Positions 43,978-53,890 of a stretch of 64,000 nt of DNA are shown in pieces; the stretch's first letter is position 1; each line of letters opens with the position of its first letter. The notes under the pieces are model-generated. The model had not been told where the DNA came from. It searched no databases and worked only from the letters and a program-made list of their open reading frames with translations. Made by a program: the position numbers and the translations under genes. The DNA comes from Segatella buccae ATCC 33574 (lineage in GTDB: Bacteria > Bacteroidota > Bacteroidia > Bacteroidales > Bacteroidaceae). The DNA is taken from the NCBI RefSeq assembly GCF_000184945.1, contig NZ_GL586311.1, forward strand, positions 533,660 through 597,659, in the 5' to 3' direction.

Positions 43978-45066
43978 TTAATGCTTCGATGCTTTCGCAG
44001 GCTCTATGAGCTTGATGTATTCGCCGTAGCCCTCTTTCTCCATGTCGGCCTTGGGCACAAAACGCAGGGAGGCACTGTTGATGCAATAGCGCAGACCGCC
44101 GCTCTCGCGCGGCCCATCGTTGAAGACATGGCCCAGATGGGCATTGCCCTTGGCACTGCGCACCTCGGTGCGGTCCATACCGTGGGAAGTGTCGTGCAGG
44201 TTTTGCAGCAAATGGTTGTCGATGGGCTTGGAGAAAGCCGGCCATCCACACCCCGATTCGAACTTGTCGGTGGACAGGAAGAGCGGTTCGCCCGTGGTCA
44301 CATCGACATAGATGCCCTCGCGAAACTCGTCATAGTAGGCGTTTTGGAAAGGCCGTTCGGTGGCGGCATGCTGCGTCACTTCGTATTGTTCGGGCGTGAG
44401 CCGCTTCTTCAGTTCGTCGGCAGCGGGCTTGGTGTAGGCCACAGGCCGCCCTTCAGCCTTGTTGGCTTCACGCGCCATGTCGAAAAGAGCTTGCGGAATA
44501 TGACAGTAGCCGCCGGGATTTTTCGCGAGATAGTCCTGATGATAGTCCTCGGCCTTGTAGAAGTTTTTGAGCGGCAACACCTCTATGGCAAGGCGACGAC
44601 CATAGGCTTTCGACAGTTTGGCGAGTTCGGCAGCAATCAACGGCTCGTCGGCCGGGGCGGTGTAGTAGATGCCCGTGCGATACTGCGTGCCCACATCGTT
44701 GCCTTGTCGGTTGAGCGATGTGGGGTCTATCGACTTGAAATAGAGTTGCACGAGGAGCGACAAGGGCAGCCGCGAGGGGTCGTAGACCACATGTACGGCC
44801 TCGGCAAACCCCGTGCGGTCGGTACACACCTCTTTATATGTAGGCCTGTCGGTGTTGCCATTGGCATAGCCCACCTCGGTGTCCACCACTCCGTTTATTT
44901 GTTTGAGATACTGTTCCGTCCCCCAGAAACATCCTCCGGCGAGATAGATTTCGGCTTGTTCTTTGTTCATGTTGTTCTCCTTTGTGTTGGTGCGGCTGTT
45001 GCCGGTGCAGCTCATCGAGAGCAGGACGACAAGCAGAGTCACCATTTTGATGGTTGTTTTCTTCAT
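43978..45066 (-). CDS. msrAB: lipoprotein methionine sulfoxide reductase MsrA-MsrB fusion
   Basis: This 362-residue fusion reduces both S- and R-sulfoxides of methionine in oxidised proteins. It starts at the ATG at 45066; the lipobox ends at Cys20 (LLSMSC), so it sits in the envelope. The MsrA domain (about 38-205) has the catalytic Cys46 in GGCFWGTEQ. The MsrB domain (about 215-345) has [13 protein letters not shown] and the catalytic cysteine in [11 protein letters not shown]. The CxxC zinc pairs found in many MsrB proteins are not evident. Periplasmic MsrAB protects exported proteins from oxidants. Confidence 0.95.
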   Translation of the reverse strand: MKKTTIKMVTLLVVLLSMSCTGNSRTNTKENNMNKEQAEIYLAGGCFWGTEQYLKQINGVVDTEVGYANGNTDRPTYKEVCTDRTGFAEAVHVVYDPSRLPLSLLVQLYFKSIDPTSLNRQGNDVGTQYRTGIYYTAPADEPLIAAELAKLSKAYGRRLAIEVLPLKNFYKAEDYHQDYLAKNPGGYCHIPQALFDMAREANKAEGRPVAYTKPAADELKKRLTPEQYEVTQHAATERPFQNAYYDEFREGIYVDVTTGEPLFLSTDKFESGCGWPAFSKPIDNHLLQNLHDTSHGMDRTEVRSAKGNAHLGHVFNDGPRESGGLRYCINSASLRFVPKADMEKEGYGEYIKLIEPAKASKH

Positions 45067-45362
45067 AATCTCTCTTTTTGTGTTGTCCTGCAAATCTACA
45101 TAAAATTCGGAAACGGCCTACCTCTCTATTTGTTTTTTTGTTGATAATTAACACGTGTTGGCACGACGGCAACGCCCGAAAGATAGCACCATGCAACCAC
45201 CGGGCCACACAACCGTCTCCACACAGACAAGAAAAATTGCACACACCAAAAGGCTGTGCGCATTTTTTAGTGAAACAATTTTAATATAGCTTAAATCGCA
45301 TACTTATTCAGTCCGTTTCCATTCAGATTTTCTTAATTTAGCAATCAGAAAGAAAACGCAAT

Positions 45363-45542
45363 ATGACTTCTGAGGATTACTACTTAAAAGGAAACGAGTT
45401 TCGCAGACGGGGAGATTTCCGACAGGCCATGGAGTGCTATCTGGAGGCCATCGCACTCGACCCGGAAAGCCCGGCCGTGCAGGCCAAGGAGATGCTCGAC
45501 AGCATCTTCGCCTTCTACTGCAAAGACTTGTACAACCCTTAG
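45363..45542 (+). CDS. TPR mini-protein heading the oxidoreductase operon
   Basis: This 59-residue protein begins MTSEDYYLKGNEFRRRGD and contains one TPR-like helix pair (FRQAMECYLEAIALDPESP). It ends 29 bases before the ferredoxin gene and lies on the same strand. From memory, a small TPR protein often precedes this ferredoxin and oxidoreductase set in Bacteroidales, so it is likely translated and may help assemble the complex. Its role is not known. Confidence 0.75.
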   Translation: MTSEDYYLKGNEFRRRGDFRQAMECYLEAIALDPESPAVQAKEMLDSIFAFYCKDLYNP

Positions 45543-45571
45543 CCGTCGATTTTTGAAAACACGAACAAGAT

Positions 45572-45799
45572 ATGAGCAAGATTCAAGGGGCCATCGTGGT
45601 AAATACGGAACGCTGCAAGGGGTGCAACCTGTGTGTTGCGGCCTGCAAGTTTGGTGTGATCCGCCTGGCTGCAAAAAAAGTGAACGTACACGGCTATCCC
45701 TACGTGGAGACCATCAATGCAGAGGCCTGCGTGGGCTGCGCAGCATGTGGCATTGTGTGTCCCGATGGTTGCATCACCGTGTATCGGAAGAAACTCTAA
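45572..45799 (+). CDS. 2[4Fe-4S] ferredoxin subunit of 2-oxoacid:ferredoxin oxidoreductase
   Basis: This 75-residue protein has two four-cysteine motifs, CKGCNLCVAAC and CVGCAACGIVC, each followed by a proline or basic residue and a distant paired pattern typical of bacterial ferredoxins. It is the delta subunit that carries electrons from the TPP-bound intermediate to an external ferredoxin. The order delta, alpha, beta, gamma in 45572-48254 fits the 2-oxoglutarate or branched-chain 2-oxoacid type of oxidoreductase. Confidence 0.93.
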   Translation: MSKIQGAIVVNTERCKGCNLCVAACKFGVIRLAAKKVNVHGYPYVETINAEACVGCAACGIVCPDGCITVYRKKL

Positions 45800-45823
45800 A
45801 CAGAACTTAACGACAAAACGAGT

Positions 45824-46906
45824 ATGGCAGAACAAGAAATAACACTGATGAAGGGTAACGAAGCCATCGCCCACGCCGCCATCCGGTGCGGGGCCGACGG
45901 CTATTTCGGTTACCCGATAACCCCACAAAGCGAAATCATCGAGACACTCGCCCTGCTGAAACCGTGGGAGACCACGGGCATGGTGGTGCTACAGGCGGAG
46001 AGCGAAGTGGCTTCCATCAATATGGTCTACGGCGGAGCCGGAGCCGGAAAGCGTGTGATGACGACCAGTTCCAGCCCCGGCATAGCCCTCATGCAGGAGG
46101 GAATATCCTACATGGCGGGGGCCGAACTGCCGGGCGTGTTCGTCAACGTGCAGCGTGGCGGACCGGGATTGGGGACCATACAGCCCAGCCAGAGTGACTA
46201 TTTCCAAGCCACGCGCGGAGGAGGCAATGGCGACTACAACGTGATTGTGCTGGCACCGGCCTCAGTGCAGGAGATGGCCGACTTCGTGGATTTGGCTTTC
46301 GAACTGGCTTTCAAATACCGCAATCCGGCCATGATCCTGAGCGACGGGGTCATCGGACAGATGATGGAGAAGGTGGTGCTGCCACCGATGAAACCACGGA
46401 GAACGGAAGAACAAATCAAGAAAGAATGCCCGTGGGCCAGTATCGGGCGCACCCGTGACCGAGAACCCAACATCATCACTTCGCTCGAACTGAAACCCGA
46501 GGTGATGGAGGTGCGCAACCTGCATCTGCAAGAGAAATACCGGCGCCTCAAAGAAACGGAAGTGAGATATGAAACAACGCTCTGCGACGATGCCGACTAC
46601 TTGATTGTAGCCTTCGGCAGTGCCTCGCGCATAGCTGAAAAGAGTGTGGAGACAGCCCGCGCAAAGGGCATTAAGGTGGGACTCTTCCGTCCCATCACGC
46701 TTTGGCCGTTCCCGTCGAAGGAAATCATGGAAGCCTCGAAAGGCAAGAAGGGCATACTCGTGGCCGAGATAAACGCCGGCCAGATGGTGGAAGATGTGCG
46801 GTTGGCAGTCAACGGCACCATCCCCGTGGATCACTTCGGACGCTTGGGTGGTATCGTGCCCGACCCCGAAGAAATCGTGAAAGCACTCAAGAGCCTACCG
46901 GAATAA
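45824..46906 (+). CDS. vorB: 2-oxoacid:ferredoxin oxidoreductase alpha subunit (VorB/KorA type)
   Basis: The alpha subunit forms, with the beta subunit, the TPP-dependent core that decarboxylates a 2-oxoacid and makes an acyl-CoA plus reduced ferredoxin. The 360-residue protein has the family N-terminus (LMKGNEAIAHAAIRCGADGYFGYPITPQSEI), VYGGAGAGKRVMTTSSSPGI and, near the C-terminus, KVGLFRPITLWPFPSKEI. Sequence alone does not separate 2-oxoglutarate from 3-methyl-2-oxobutanoate as substrate; genomes of this group are usually annotated VorB here. Confidence 0.92.
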   Translation: MAEQEITLMKGNEAIAHAAIRCGADGYFGYPITPQSEIIETLALLKPWETTGMVVLQAESEVASINMVYGGAGAGKRVMTTSSSPGIALMQEGISYMAGAELPGVFVNVQRGGPGLGTIQPSQSDYFQATRGGGNGDYNVIVLAPASVQEMADFVDLAFELAFKYRNPAMILSDGVIGQMMEKVVLPPMKPRRTEEQIKKECPWASIGRTRDREPNIITSLELKPEVMEVRNLHLQEKYRRLKETEVRYETTLCDDADYLIVAFGSASRIAEKSVETARAKGIKVGLFRPITLWPFPSKEIMEASKGKKGILVAEINAGQMVEDVRLAVNGTIPVDHFGRLGGIVPDPEEIVKALKSLPE

Positions 46907-46938
46907 GGCAGACTGCAACAACATAAAGACATTTGACT

Positions 46939-47712
46939 ATGGATACAGAAAAAGACATCATATCCCCTGAAAACATCGTCTATCAAAAGCCGACGCTGAT
47001 GAACGACACCTCCATGCACTACTGTCCGGGATGCAGCCACGGAGTGGTACACAAGCTCGTGGCCGAGGTGATAGAAGACATGGGCATGAGCGAAAAGACC
47101 GTTGGGGTGAGTCCGGTAGGCTGCGCGGTGTTTGCCTACCGCTATCTCGACATCGACTGGCAGGAGGCCCCGCACGGCAGGGCTCCGGCACTGGCTACCG
47201 CCATCAAACGGTTGTGGCCCGACCGATTGGTATTCACCTATCAGGGCGACGGCGACTTGGCCTGCATCGGTACGGCGGAGACCATCCACGCCCTCAACAG
47301 AGGGGAAAACATCACCATCGTGTTCATCAACAACGCCATCTACGGCATGACGGGCGGACAGATGGCTCCGACAACTCTGCTCGGACAGAAGACCGCCACG
47401 TGCCCCTTTGGACGCGAACCCGACTTGCACGGTTACCCACTCAACATCACCGAACTGGCCGCCCATCTTGAAGGGACATGCTACGTGAGCCGGCAAAGTG
47501 TGGAAACAGTGGCAGCCATACGCAAGGCCAAAGCGGCCATACGCAAGGCTTTCGAGGCGTCGATGCAGGGTAAAGGCTCTTCGCTGGTGGAGATTGTATC
47601 CACCTGTAACAGCGGCTGGAAACTCAGTCCGCAGGAGGCCAACGAGTGGATGACCGAGAACATGTTCAAAAAATATCCCAAAGGGGACTTAAAAGACACT
47701 ACTGCACAATGA
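46939..47712 (+). CDS. 2-oxoacid:ferredoxin oxidoreductase beta subunit (TPP-binding)
   Basis: This 257-residue subunit binds thiamine pyrophosphate. The TPP and Mg motif is in YQGDGDLACIGTAE with FINNAIYGMTGGQ after it. CPGCSHGVVHKL near the N-terminus and SPVGCAVFAYRY carry conserved cysteines, and ALATAIKR follows. I start it at the ATG at 46939; an in-frame TTG at 46933 is unlikely. Its stop codon overlaps the start of the gamma subunit by four bases, so translation is coupled. Confidence 0.93.
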   Translation: MDTEKDIISPENIVYQKPTLMNDTSMHYCPGCSHGVVHKLVAEVIEDMGMSEKTVGVSPVGCAVFAYRYLDIDWQEAPHGRAPALATAIKRLWPDRLVFTYQGDGDLACIGTAETIHALNRGENITIVFINNAIYGMTGGQMAPTTLLGQKTATCPFGREPDLHGYPLNITELAAHLEGTCYVSRQSVETVAAIRKAKAAIRKAFEASMQGKGSSLVEIVSTCNSGWKLSPQEANEWMTENMFKKYPKGDLKDTTAQ

Positions 47713-48254
47713 AAACGGAAATCATCATAGCGGGCTTCGGAGGCCAGGGGGTGCTCTCGATGGGCAAAATACTGGCTTATTCGGGGCTGATGGAAAACAA
47801 GGAAGTGACGTGGATGCCGGCCTACGGGCCCGAACAGCGAGGCGGTACGGCCAACGTGACGGTCATCGTGAGCGACGAGCGCATCTCTTCGCCCATACTC
47901 AGCAAATACGATGTGGCCATCGTGCTCAACCAGCCGTCGCTCGACAAATTCGAGCCTAAGCTCAAACTGGGTGGCATCCTCATCTACGACGGTTTCGGGG
48001 TGTTCAATCCACCCACGCGGGAAGACATCTCTGTGTACCGCATCAATGCCATGGACAAGGCCACGGAGATGAAAAATTCCAAGGTGTTCAACATGATTGT
48101 GCTCGGCGGACTGCTGAAAGTGTGTGCCGTGGTGAGCACTGACGGACTGAAGAAGGCACTCAAAAAGAGTCTGCCCGAGCGCCACCACAACCTCATCCCG
48201 CTCAACATGCAGGCGGTGGAAGAGGGCATGAGCATCATCACGAAAGAGAGATAG
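47709..48254 (+). CDS. 2-oxoacid:ferredoxin oxidoreductase gamma subunit
   Basis: This 181-residue gamma subunit begins MKTEIIIAGFGGQGVLSMGKIL and contains YGPEQRGGTANVTVIVSDERISSP, both typical of the family. It completes the four-subunit enzyme. The start ATG overlaps the beta subunit stop codon (ATGA). The operon closes at the bidirectional terminator at 48352-48386. Confidence 0.93.
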   Translation: MKTEIIIAGFGGQGVLSMGKILAYSGLMENKEVTWMPAYGPEQRGGTANVTVIVSDERISSPILSKYDVAIVLNQPSLDKFEPKLKLGGILIYDGFGVFNPPTREDISVYRINAMDKATEMKNSKVFNMIVLGGLLKVCAVVSTDGLKKALKKSLPERHHNLIPLNMQAVEEGMSIITKER

Positions 48255-48351
48255 GCTCTCTATTTGAAGGCTAAGGGGCACTTTGACTTTTCAAGACACA
48301 TCATAACCTTTTGCTGCCCGGGCATCGGCTTCAGGGTATTAAAACCAACAG

Positions 48352-48386
48352 AAAATCCCCGCATTCGCGATGAATGCGGGGATTTT
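48352..48386. terminator. bidirectional terminator between the oxidoreductase operon and pnp
   Basis: AAAATCCCCGCATTC (48352-48366) and GAATGCGGGGATTTT (48372-48386) form a perfect 15-base stem with a GCGAT loop and T-rich ends on both strands. It serves the convergent transcripts from the left and from pnp. Confidence 0.88.
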
Positions 48387-48408
48387 GATTGATGGGCTAA
48401 TCCGTGGA

Positions 48409-50751
48409 TTAGTCAATATCGTTGTGATCGAGCGAGTCGTTGAACTCCTTCGGCTGATAGCCGTCGTTGTCACGATGCTCGAAACGGCGCGGCTGACGGT
48501 CGCCACCAAAGCGGCGGTCATCACCGAAACCACGACGCTCGCCTCCGTCACGGCGCGGGCGACGGTCACCGCGGTCACCTCCTTCGCGACGCGGACGGCG
48601 CTCGCGCTCTACATAGCCTTCGGGCTTTTCGAGCAGCACACGGCGGGAAAGCTTGTACTTACCGGTCTTGGGATCGATTTCCATGAGCTTCACCTTGAGC
48701 TTGTCACCCTCCTTGATGCCGGCTTCCTCAACGGTTTCGAGGCGCTTCCAGTCGATTTCAGAGATGTGAAGCAGGCCATCCTTACCCGGCAGAATCTCCA
48801 CGAAGCAGCCATAAGGCATGATGGAACGCACAGTGCCTTCGTACACCTCGCCCACTTCCGGGATGGCCACGATGCTCCTGATCTTGGCTATGGCGGCGTC
48901 GATAGCATCCTTGTTGGGGGCACTTACCTGCACCTTGCCCACACCGTCGGTCTCGTCAATGGTGATGGTCGCACCGGTATCTTCCTGCATCTGCTGGATA
49001 ATCTTACCGCCCGGGCCTATCACAGCACCGATAAACTCCTTGGGTATCTCAAATGCCTCGATGCGGGGAACCTGCGGCTTCATCTCGGCGCGCGGCTCGG
49101 AGATGGTCTCCATCATCTTGTTGAGGATGTGCTCGCGGCCGGCTTTGGCCTGCATGAGAGCCTTTTCGAGTATTTCAAACGACAGTCCGTCGCACTTGAT
49201 GTCCATCTGCGTGGCCGTCAGACCGTCCTTGGTGCCTGTGGTCTTGAAGTCCATGTCGCCCAAGTGATCCTCATCACCGAGAATATCACTGAGGATGGCA
49301 TACTTGTCTTCGCCCGGATTCTTGATGAGGCCCATGGCTATGCCCGACACCGGTTTCTTCATCGGAACACCGGCATCCATCAAAGCGAGCGTACCGGCAC
49401 ATACCGTGGCCATAGAAGAGGAACCGTTAGACTCCAGAATCTGACTCACAAGGCGCACGGTGTAGGGGAAGTCGGCGGGGATCTGATCCTTCAATCCGCG
49501 CCAAGCCAAATGACCGTGACCCACTTCGCGACGGCCTACACCACGCTGGGCCTTGGCTTCGCCGGTAGAGAACGGGGGGAAGTTGTAATGGAGCAGGAAA
49601 CGTTGATAGCCCTTCATGAGCACGTCGTCCACCAGTTTCTCGTCCAATTTGGTGCCGAGCGTACAGGTAGAGAGCGACATCGTTTCGCCACGCTGGAAGA
49701 GTGCGCTTCCATGAGGCATGGGCAGCGGAGACACTTCGCTCCAGATGGGGCGTATCTCGGTGGTGGCACGACCATCGAGGCGCAGTCCTTCATCGAGAAT
49801 GCAGCGACGCATGGCATCGCGCATCACATCATCGTAGTAGCGATGGGCCTCGGCGTGCTTCTCGTCGAGTTCGTCCTCAGAGAGTTCGGTGTGTGCAGCG
49901 TCATATTTCTCAAGGAAGTCTTCCAATATCTTGTCGAAAGCATCCTGGCGTGCATGTTTCTCAAGTGCCTGCTTGTTGACATCGTAAACGGGCTGGTAGA
50001 GCTCGCTCTTGATTTGCTCGCGCAACTCTTCGTCGTTCACCTCGTGGTCATATTCGCGCTTCACATCGGTGCCCAACTCCTTGGAGAGCTCCTCTTGAAG
50101 TTCGCACATGGGCTTGATAGCCTCGGCAGCAACCTTCAGCGCACCGATAAGATCCTGCTCCGAAACCTCTTTCATCTCGCCTTCCACCATCATGATATTG
50201 TCTTTGGTGGCACCGACCATCAAGTCCATGTCGGCATCGGCCATCTGCTGGAAGGTGGGGTTGATGACATACTCGCCACCAACACGGGCCACACGAACCT
50301 CGGAGATGGGATAATCGAAAGGAATATCTGAGCAAGCCATGGCTGCGGATGCAGCAAAACCAGCAAGCGCATCGGGCTGATCAACGCCATCGGCTGAAAG
50401 AAGCATCACCTGTACATAAACTTCTGCATGGTAGTTAGAAGGGAAAAGCGGACGCAGTGCACGGTCCACAAGACGAGAAGTGAGTATTTCGTCGTCGTTG
50501 GCTTTGCCTTCGCGCTTGGTAAATCCGCCGGGGAAACGGCCGGCAGCACTGTACTGCTCACGATAATCTACTTGCAAAGGCATGAAATCTGTACCCGGAA
50601 CGGCGTCCTTTGCTGCACAAACAGTTGCGAGGAGTACTGTGTTGCCCATGCGGAGAACCGCAGCACCATCAGCTTGTTTTGCAACTTTTCCGGTCTCAAT
50701 CGTGATGGTTCTTCCATCAGGCAATTGAACTGTTTTCGTAATTACGTTCAT
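48409..50751 (-). CDS. pnp: polynucleotide phosphorylase
   Basis: PNPase degrades RNA from the 3' end with phosphate and can also add tails. The 780-residue protein has two RNase PH domains (about 15-150 and 335-550), with [27 protein letters not shown] in the first and [13 protein letters not shown] and [22 protein letters not shown] in the second. A KH domain ([22 protein letters not shown]) and an S1 domain ([20 protein letters not shown]) follow. The C-terminal tail (about 710-760) is rich in Arg, Gly and Asp ([14 protein letters not shown]), which should bind RNA. A -7 box lies 55 bases upstream. Confidence 0.97.
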   Translation of the reverse strand: MNVITKTVQLPDGRTITIETGKVAKQADGAAVLRMGNTVLLATVCAAKDAVPGTDFMPLQVDYREQYSAAGRFPGGFTKREGKANDDEILTSRLVDRALRPLFPSNYHAEVYVQVMLLSADGVDQPDALAGFAASAAMACSDIPFDYPISEVRVARVGGEYVINPTFQQMADADMDLMVGATKDNIMMVEGEMKEVSEQDLIGALKVAAEAIKPMCELQEELSKELGTDVKREYDHEVNDEELREQIKSELYQPVYDVNKQALEKHARQDAFDKILEDFLEKYDAAHTELSEDELDEKHAEAHRYYDDVMRDAMRRCILDEGLRLDGRATTEIRPIWSEVSPLPMPHGSALFQRGETMSLSTCTLGTKLDEKLVDDVLMKGYQRFLLHYNFPPFSTGEAKAQRGVGRREVGHGHLAWRGLKDQIPADFPYTVRLVSQILESNGSSSMATVCAGTLALMDAGVPMKKPVSGIAMGLIKNPGEDKYAILSDILGDEDHLGDMDFKTTGTKDGLTATQMDIKCDGLSFEILEKALMQAKAGREHILNKMMETISEPRAEMKPQVPRIEAFEIPKEFIGAVIGPGGKIIQQMQEDTGATITIDETDGVGKVQVSAPNKDAIDAAIAKIRSIVAIPEVGEVYEGTVRSIMPYGCFVEILPGKDGLLHISEIDWKRLETVEEAGIKEGDKLKVKLMEIDPKTGKYKLSRRVLLEKPEGYVERERRPRREGGDRGDRRPRRDGGERRGFGDDRRFGGDRQPRRFEHRDNDGYQPKEFNDSLDHNDID

Positions 50752-50805
50752 CTAAAAAAATTAAAACTTTATTGTTTCGACTAACATCTTATGTAATAAT
50801 CGGGG

Positions 50806-50813
50806 CAAAGATA
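50806..50813 (-). promoter_or_regulatory. -7 box of pnp
   Basis: TATCTTTG on the minus strand matches TAnnTTTG, 55 bases before the pnp ATG at 50751. No TTTG is seen at the expected distance. Confidence 0.55.
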
Positions 50814-50907
50814 CCTATTTTATAATTAAAAAAAGAAGAAAGGCCTGATTATTTTGCTTTTCCGGCAAAATATCAACCGCCGTTTTCCTGTTTTCAATTT
50901 AAAATAT

Positions 50908-50915
50908 TAACTTTG
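50908..50915 (+). promoter_or_regulatory. -7 box of the thioredoxin-fold lipoprotein gene
   Basis: TAACTTTG matches TAnnTTTG and lies 30 bases before the ATG at 50946. The -33 position has only TTTTC. It lies about 95 bases from, and diverges from, the pnp -7 box. Confidence 0.55.
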
Positions 50916-50945
50916 CATGCAAAACAAAACGAAAGTCATACGAAC

Positions 50946-52112
50946 ATGAAAATAACCGGACTGCTGTCGGTTTCGGCCCTCGCGCTGGCCGTGCTGACCA
51001 TCACCTCTTGCTCCAAAGGAAAGTTCCACATCAACGGCAACATTGCCGAGGCCGAAGACTCCATGCTCTATTTGGAGAACATCGGACTTGACGGCCCGGT
51101 GAAAATCGACTCTGTGAAACTTGAAAAGGACGGCTCGTTTGCTTTCAGCGAGGAGCGCAACGATGCTCCCGAATTCTACCGCCTGCGCATCGGCAACCAG
51201 TCCATCAACCTTTCCATCGACTCCACCGAAACTGTCAGTGTGAAGGCAGCAGCCCCCACCATGTGGTATCAATATGAGGTGAATGGTTCGGAAAATTGCC
51301 GGAAGATCAAAGAATTGGCCTTGATGCAGATAGACTTGCAGGCGCGTGTGAACGCGCTCGCCGCCGCACCGGGCATGGGAGCCGACAGCACGACGCTCGC
51401 CATACAGGCTGCCATCGACGCTTACAAGGACAACGTGAAGCGCAACTACATCTTCAAGGCCCCCATGAAAGCATACGCCTACTACGCCCTTTTCCAGACC
51501 ATCAATCTCGGTTCGACCACCACGCTCATTTTCAATCCCCGTTCGGAGAAAGATGATGTGAAAGTCTTTGCCGCCGTAGCCACCAGTTGGGACACCTACT
51601 ACCCCGATGCCGAACGCGGGAAAAACCTTCATAACATCGCCATAGAAGGCTTAAAGAACATCCGTATTGCGGAAAACAACAGGCGTGCCGCCGCCATCGA
51701 CGCTTCCAAAGTACAGGTAACAGGTCTCATAGACCTGCCACTCACCGACAACAAGGGCCGTGAACGCCACCTGACCGATCTCAAGGGACAAGTGGTTCTG
51801 CTTGATTTCCACGTGTTCGCATCCGACCAGTCGCCCAAGCGCATCATGGCTTTGCGCGACCTCTACAACAAATATCATGCTCAAGGGTTTGAGATATACC
51901 AGGTTTCGCTCGATGAAAACGAGCATTTTTGGAAAACCCAAACCGCGGCACTGCCTTGGATAAGCGTGCGCGACGACCGGGGCATCAGTAATGTCTATCT
52001 GCAAGCCACTCCCGGACTACCTGCCTACTTCCTCATTGGGCGCGACAATAGCGTGGCCAAGGGCCCCAGCCAAATCAAGAACCTTGATGCCGACATCCAA
52101 GCCCTGCTCTAA
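50946..52112 (+). CDS. thioredoxin-fold (DUF4369-type) lipoprotein without the CxxC motif
   Basis: This 388-residue lipoprotein (lipobox Cys22, TITSC) has an N-terminal DUF4369-like beta domain (about 25-115) and a C-terminal thioredoxin/AhpC-like fold (about 250-388). At the place of the redox site (normally WCxxC) it reads VVLLDFHVFASDQSPKRI, with no cysteine at all, so it cannot be a thiol oxidoreductase. The cis-proline loop region TPGLPAYFLIGRD is kept. I chose the ATG at 50946, which starts the signal sequence. It may bind proteins or act as a chaperone in the periplasm; the function is unknown. Confidence 0.85.
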   Translation: MKITGLLSVSALALAVLTITSCSKGKFHINGNIAEAEDSMLYLENIGLDGPVKIDSVKLEKDGSFAFSEERNDAPEFYRLRIGNQSINLSIDSTETVSVKAAAPTMWYQYEVNGSENCRKIKELALMQIDLQARVNALAAAPGMGADSTTLAIQAAIDAYKDNVKRNYIFKAPMKAYAYYALFQTINLGSTTTLIFNPRSEKDDVKVFAAVATSWDTYYPDAERGKNLHNIAIEGLKNIRIAENNRRAAAIDASKVQVTGLIDLPLTDNKGRERHLTDLKGQVVLLDFHVFASDQSPKRIMALRDLYNKYHAQGFEIYQVSLDENEHFWKTQTAALPWISVRDDRGISNVYLQATPGLPAYFLIGRDNSVAKGPSQIKNLDADIQALL

Positions 52113-52149
52113 AAGAGACGGTTTCATCGCCAAAAGATAACGAAAAAAA

Positions 52150-52182
52150 TCCCCGCACTGTGAACACTTCCACAATGCGGGG
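52150..52182. terminator. hairpin downstream of the thioredoxin-fold gene
   Basis: TCCCCGCACTGTG (52150-52162) pairs with CACAATGCGGGG (52171-52182) except for one mismatch. The T-run is strong only on the minus strand, where TTTTTT follows, but the only gene ending here is on the plus strand. The rest of the gap to 52450 holds an unconvincing 94-codon frame and a weak TAATATTG box. Confidence 0.6.
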
Positions 52183-52450
52183 ACTCTTCATTTACCACCC
52201 ATCATGCCACTTGAAAACCGACAACAAGAACACCGGCCCTCACTACTTGACAAGCAAAATGGCAAAACCCGCTACTCTCGGCCAGACAGATTTGGAATCA
52301 GAGGCATCAACAGATGACCATCCTGTAATGGACAGCATGGATGAAGAAGTTGAACCTCGTTATCCACGACTTGCGGAAAACAAAGGGAAAATCTTGGCGC
52401 AAAGGATTTTTTTTCGTAATATTGCAAATGAATTATCTACCTAATTTCAC

Positions 52451-53875
52451 ATGAGAAAGCAAATCATCATAGCTGCACTCTTGGCGACAAGCTTGAGCGC
52501 ACAGGCAAAAGTGAAGTTGCCGCACATCCTCGGAGACGGCATGATTTTACAACAAAATGCGGAGGCTCGTCTGTGGGGATGGGACCGACCGGGACAGAAA
52601 GTGGATGTCACGGTATCGTGGTCGGAAGAGAAATATTCGGCCAAAACCGACAAAGACGGTCAATGGATCGTGAAAGTAAAGACACCCGCTGCCGGCTACA
52701 CGCCACAATCTATCACGTTTAATGACGGCGAACAGACCACGCTGCGAAACGTACTTGTAGGCGAGGTGTGGGTGTGCGCAGGACAGTCGAACATGGAAAT
52801 GCCGATGAAAGGTTTTGACAACTGTCCTGTGGAGGGCTACAACCGGGCGGTGATAGAAGCTCCTCAATACAAGGGCATACACTTTGTGAAGATACCGAGC
52901 GTGATGAGCGAACGTCCACTCGAAGATGCCAACTGCGAATGGCAGACCATCTCGCCACAGACTGTGGGCGATGCCTCGGCCACAGGATATGCCTTCGCGC
53001 AGGTGGTGAATAAGGCGCTTGATATCCCCGTGGGCCTCATCATGGCCAACAAGGGCGGCACACGCGTAGAGAGTTGGCTTGACGAGGCCTACCTGAAAAC
53101 CCATACGGCAGAATCACTCGACCCGGCCGTGTACAAGAAAAAGTATCAGTGGGATTTCCATTATCCGCTCGTATGGGGCAACGGCACGTTCTCCCCTATT
53201 CTCAACTACACGGTAAAAGGCATCCTGTTCTACCAAGGATGTTCTAATGTGGGCGACCCTGCCGGGCAATACACACGCCGGTTGGCCGATCTCGTAAGCC
53301 AGTGGCGGCGCGATTTCAAACTTGGCAACATACCTTTTTATTTCGTCCAGATAGCTCCTTATTACAATGGCGACGCGAATGGAGACTGGGGAGCACGACT
53401 GCGTGAGCAGCAATTCAAGGCCTCAAAAGTCATTCCTAACAGCGGCATCGTGTGTACCGACGACCTCGTTTATCCCTACCAGAGTCAACAGATACACCCT
53501 GCGCAGAAGCAGCAAGTGGGCGAACGACTGGCTTATCAGGCACTCAACAAAACCTACGGCATGAAAAGTATTTGGTGCGACAGTCCGGAGTTCAAAGACA
53601 TGACCGTGAGCAATGACACCTGCTACGTGCATCTGAAAAACGACTATGGTGCCATCAGCCGCTATGAAGACCTCCAAGGCTTTGAAGTGGCGGGTGAAGA
53701 CCGTGTGTTTCACAAGGCCAGCGCCTCCTACTACTGGACAAAAGGCATCATCATCACCAGTCCGGAAGTGAAGAAACCGGTGGCCGTGCGCTACGCCTTC
53801 CGCAACTGGGGTTATGGCAATGTGAAAAACGGTGCGCTGCTGCCACTATTCCCCTTCCGCACAGACGATTGGTAA
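52451..53875 (+). CDS. secreted sialate O-acetylesterase (SGNH family)
   Basis: This 474-residue esterase removes O-acetyl groups from sialic acids or other glycans. It has a signal peptide (MRKQIIIAALLATSLSAQA). A beta-rich N-terminal region (20-105) precedes the SGNH core with the nucleophile motif GQSNMEMPM (Ser near 114), VLPNKGGTRVESWLDE-like MANKGGTRVESWLDE, GILFYQGCSNVG and a late histidine in QQIHPAQKQ (near 350). Such enzymes help gut and oral Bacteroidota use host mucin glycans. No sialidase gene is next to it. Confidence 0.92.
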   Translation: MRKQIIIAALLATSLSAQAKVKLPHILGDGMILQQNAEARLWGWDRPGQKVDVTVSWSEEKYSAKTDKDGQWIVKVKTPAAGYTPQSITFNDGEQTTLRNVLVGEVWVCAGQSNMEMPMKGFDNCPVEGYNRAVIEAPQYKGIHFVKIPSVMSERPLEDANCEWQTISPQTVGDASATGYAFAQVVNKALDIPVGLIMANKGGTRVESWLDEAYLKTHTAESLDPAVYKKKYQWDFHYPLVWGNGTFSPILNYTVKGILFYQGCSNVGDPAGQYTRRLADLVSQWRRDFKLGNIPFYFVQIAPYYNGDANGDWGARLREQQFKASKVIPNSGIVCTDDLVYPYQSQQIHPAQKQQVGERLAYQALNKTYGMKSIWCDSPEFKDMTVSNDTCYVHLKNDYGAISRYEDLQGFEVAGEDRVFHKASASYYWTKGIIITSPEVKKPVAVRYAFRNWGYGNVKNGALLPLFPFRTDDW

Positions 53876-53890
53876 ACCGTCCCTTCTGTC

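Noticed and set aside
48370..50331. Plus-strand frame (653 codons) opposite pnp
   Set aside because: pnp is certain from its PH, KH and S1 domains; this frame is its shadow.
52160..52444. 94-codon frame between the thioredoxin-fold gene and the esterase gene
   Set aside because: It starts within a hairpin, shows no domain or promoter of its own, and its composition does not look like a protein.
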